A stretch of DNA of 64,000 nt from Holothuria scabra. Lineage: Eukaryota; Echinodermata; Holothuroidea; Aspidochirotida; Holothuriidae. The notes under the pieces were generated by a model. That model did no database searches and was not told the DNA's origin. It saw nothing but the letters and a program-made list of their open reading frames with translations. Location of the stretch: NCBI GenBank assembly GCA_037179385.1, contig CM074179.1, forward strand, positions 68,343,806-68,407,805, given 5' to 3'. Of the stretch, positions 61,850 to 64,000 are shown in pieces (positions within the stretch are counted from its first letter, which is position 1; every line of letters starts with the position of its first letter). Made by a program: the position numbers and the translations under genes.

Positions 61850-63082
61850 AGGGTTGTCGCACTAAAAATACGACTACACGAAAAATATCAAACTTCAAGA
61901 ATTTGACTGATTCACATTGTTAAGTACCCTTTTCTAAGCAACCATGCCAAATTTTATCAAAATCCGACCAGTACTTTTCAAAATATAGCCGATTTTATGT
62001 CTCCATAATCCTTACGATTTCTCCAAATCGCCGTATGCTTAAGTGTTACGATCTGCCTGCAAAAGTTGGTCAAAAACAACATCGTAACTGCTCACTCAGA
62101 CGCTTTGATTATTCATCACTGTGTTACGTACACCAGATGTGCCGACGTGAATATGCAACGTTACTGGGCAAGACACTCGGTGATCACGCGTCCGTGTCAT
62201 GATAGCTTGCGTTCTGTGTACGTAACATGCATTAACAAGTCGCACATAGCCTGCTTACACACAGTCTATGCTATAGCAATCCGTACGCGTGCTTACGCAC
62301 ACGTACACAAGTACGTAATTTACTAACCGTACTTCGGTATTGCACGTACAGGTATATACAATGCAGTACTGTATGTAAGCATATTGGCGGGAAATCCCTT
62401 GTTGCTAAGCTGGACATTAGGCTCATACATAAACATATCAATGTCGGCTCAGTACAAAAGGTGTAGGCGGGGATCAATGGGCTGTTTCATTAAAATCGAG
62501 TGTGCATCGGGGCTGAGCAAAAAATCATTTTTTTTTCATCGGAAATGGAAAGATCATAAAAAACGCTACAAAATGATACCTGGAAGCAATTGCAGATTTT
62601 TCTGGAACCCATTGTAATCATGTCACCAATGTTTTAAGCCCAAAAATGTTAAAGAAATATTATTTTTGGCGATCGCTTCCCTCCATTATAATGTAGAGTT
62701 CCTTTTCTTCTTTCTAACGATATATGGGTTGTAGGGGTCAAAGGTTCAGCCCCAATGCACGATCAAGTCAAAGATGGCCGTGTGTGGCATTTTACGTGTG
62801 ACCAAAACACACTTTTGACTATCACCGTTGCAACGATGCTTCAAAGGGATCGTTAGAAACTGTAACATATTTTTTCTTCTTTTTGTTTTAAAGCTTATTT
62901 GGTGAAATATTATAGTAGAAATATGTCTTTGGTGTACTAATTTTACAGTGTAGGCAAAATTTCGACAATTTTGGGTGTCGTAAATTCAGTTTTTAAACAC
63001 ACTGTTTTAGCGACTTCGTGTTTGGGTGTGAGTAGTGCCGCGAGAATTTTGGAGAAAAATTCTGTGTGCGTGTGACAACCCT
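61850..63082. mobile_element. 1.2-kb TIR element, AGGGTTGTC ends
   Basis: AGGGTTGTCGCAC at the left is mirrored by GTGTGACAACCCT at the right. AGGTAGT flanks both ends (61843-61849 and 63083-63089). The element has a CpG-rich stretch near 62150-62340 (GTACGCGTGCTTACGCACACG). The open frames inside resemble nothing I know, and no transposase is evident. Confidence 0.7.
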
Positions 63083-64000
63083 AGGTAGTTTGCACGTATT
63101 GCTAATTCTGACCACTAATTAATATGCAGTATTAATCTGCATATTCATGCAGCAAAAAACATGTTGGTGACTTTTTCAAAACACACTTCATTTTACTCCA
63201 TGGTTTATGTAAACTTAAAAAATTTTCACATCTCTCTAATGCTATGTGATGACCATATATTTTGCACATTCCCAAATATCCGTTTCATCATGGATTCCAC
63301 AAGAAATGAAATTATGAACAATGGATGTTGTGCTGAAATCCCTTGATTTTTTTTCAGAATTGAATGAAAATGCACCCAAGAAGCAGGGCTGGAAAAAATG
63401 GTTACATCCCAGGATGGGAGATGAATTATTTCCCAGAAGGGAGTAAAATTTCTCAGTTCTCGATATGCATTCATGTACAGGAAAGGGAACTTTCCCTCCA
63501 GCTACCTAAACTTTCCTCCAGATGGCCAAATTTCCTGGGGAAGAAGCCTCCTAGTTTCCCAACTTTTTTCTACCCAGCCATGCCAAGAAGTCTCAAAGTG
63601 ATTTTATTACAAGTCCTTCTAATTTTTCATAGTTTTTCATTCAACAATTGCAAAATTAAGTAATGGGGGATGACTTTTCTTAGGGTGTTCGTACAGTAAT
63701 TAGCAACAGAGTGGCCCAATCTGAACAGCAAAGTGGTCATATTTAGCAACAAAAAAATGACAAATTTAAACACTGTTTTTTTGCACTCACCCAATTGAAT
63801 TGAAATCCAATATTAACCCTAGATGTGAACAATATGTCTGGTCATATTCTATCACAGAAATTATTAGCTAAGACCTAGGCTAGGCCTAGGCCTACAATCT
63901 TTTGTCTACAAAATAAAAAAATTTGTTTCTTAAAGCGGTTTGAATTCACCCTCCCCCTTTTGCCCTACTTTAGCCAAGGCCTAGCTAGGCCTTGCCTACT
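63083..64000. other. Region without recognisable gene
   Basis: 63418-63460 (ATTATTTCCCAGAAGGGAGTAAAATTT) resembles 48168-48205 in an RPL32 intron, a dispersed repeat. AGGCCTAGG palindromic phrases cluster at 63880-63900 and 63974-63996. Confidence 0.45.

Overview
This window is nuclear DNA of an animal, most likely a marine invertebrate. It is A+T-rich, gene-poor and packed with old transposable elements. It holds one spliced housekeeping gene with GT-AG introns, one intronless glycosyltransferase gene, tRNA-derived SINEs, L1-like LINE remains, and many cut-and-paste DNA elements with target-site duplications (TSDs). I could not fix the species. The repeat style (foldback elements, GCGCGCTTCGCGCGC-type motifs, 'AGTGGCGGATCCAG' and 'AAACGCCCC' termini) is what I associate with echinoderm- or hemichordate-like, or other marine invertebrate, genomes. 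That placement is an inference.

Genes. Only two are secure. (1) A GT10 alpha-1,3-fucosyltransferase, a single-exon type II Golgi enzyme of 481 residues, lies on the minus strand at 19230-20675. (2) Ribosomal protein L32 (RPL32), also on the minus strand, has three coding exons at 49815-49720, 47766-47614 and 45147-44989. They give a full 135-residue protein. A probable non-coding first exon near 53755-53696 has a pyrimidine-rich start. Neither gene depends on the other. A weak exon-like segment at 2724-2873 is the only other coding candidate outside mobile elements.

Layout. 1-5.2 kb: sparse, with a TIR MITE and a foldback element. 5.25-9.2 kb: three diverged 1.1-1.5 kb tandem units with internal GAGTGAA/TTCACTC motifs, followed at 10.0-10.4 kb by a clean foldback element built of the same motifs. 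12-15.4 kb: small hAT-like and TTAA-type MITEs and a 5'-truncated L1-like LINE with poly(A) and TSD. 17.48-18.03 kb: a 555 bp uninterrupted AAAT microsatellite. 19-21 kb: the fucosyltransferase. 22.5-24 kb: a LINE tail plus SINE, tandemly duplicated at 470 bp, then a second copy of the 3 kb MITE. 24.9-26.9 kb: a decayed L1-like LINE cut by a SINE. 27-44 kb: a repeat graveyard with no recognisable gene, but with a hAT element carrying a perfect 8 bp TSD, a foldback element around a 21 bp GATATC array, and other 21 bp arrays. 45-54 kb: RPL32, with introns loaded with mobile elements, one of which carries a short HIRAN-like reading frame. 54-60.6 kb: two near-identical 2.5 kb hAT-type elements in opposite orientation, each with its own TSD, making a 6.5 kb inverted repeat that begins about 340 bp upstream of the probable RPL32 start. 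60.6-64 kb: copies of a TGTCCCGTACGTCACA motif and a 1.2 kb TIR element.

Everything was read by eye. Family names rest on remembered motifs and termini, not on a database search.
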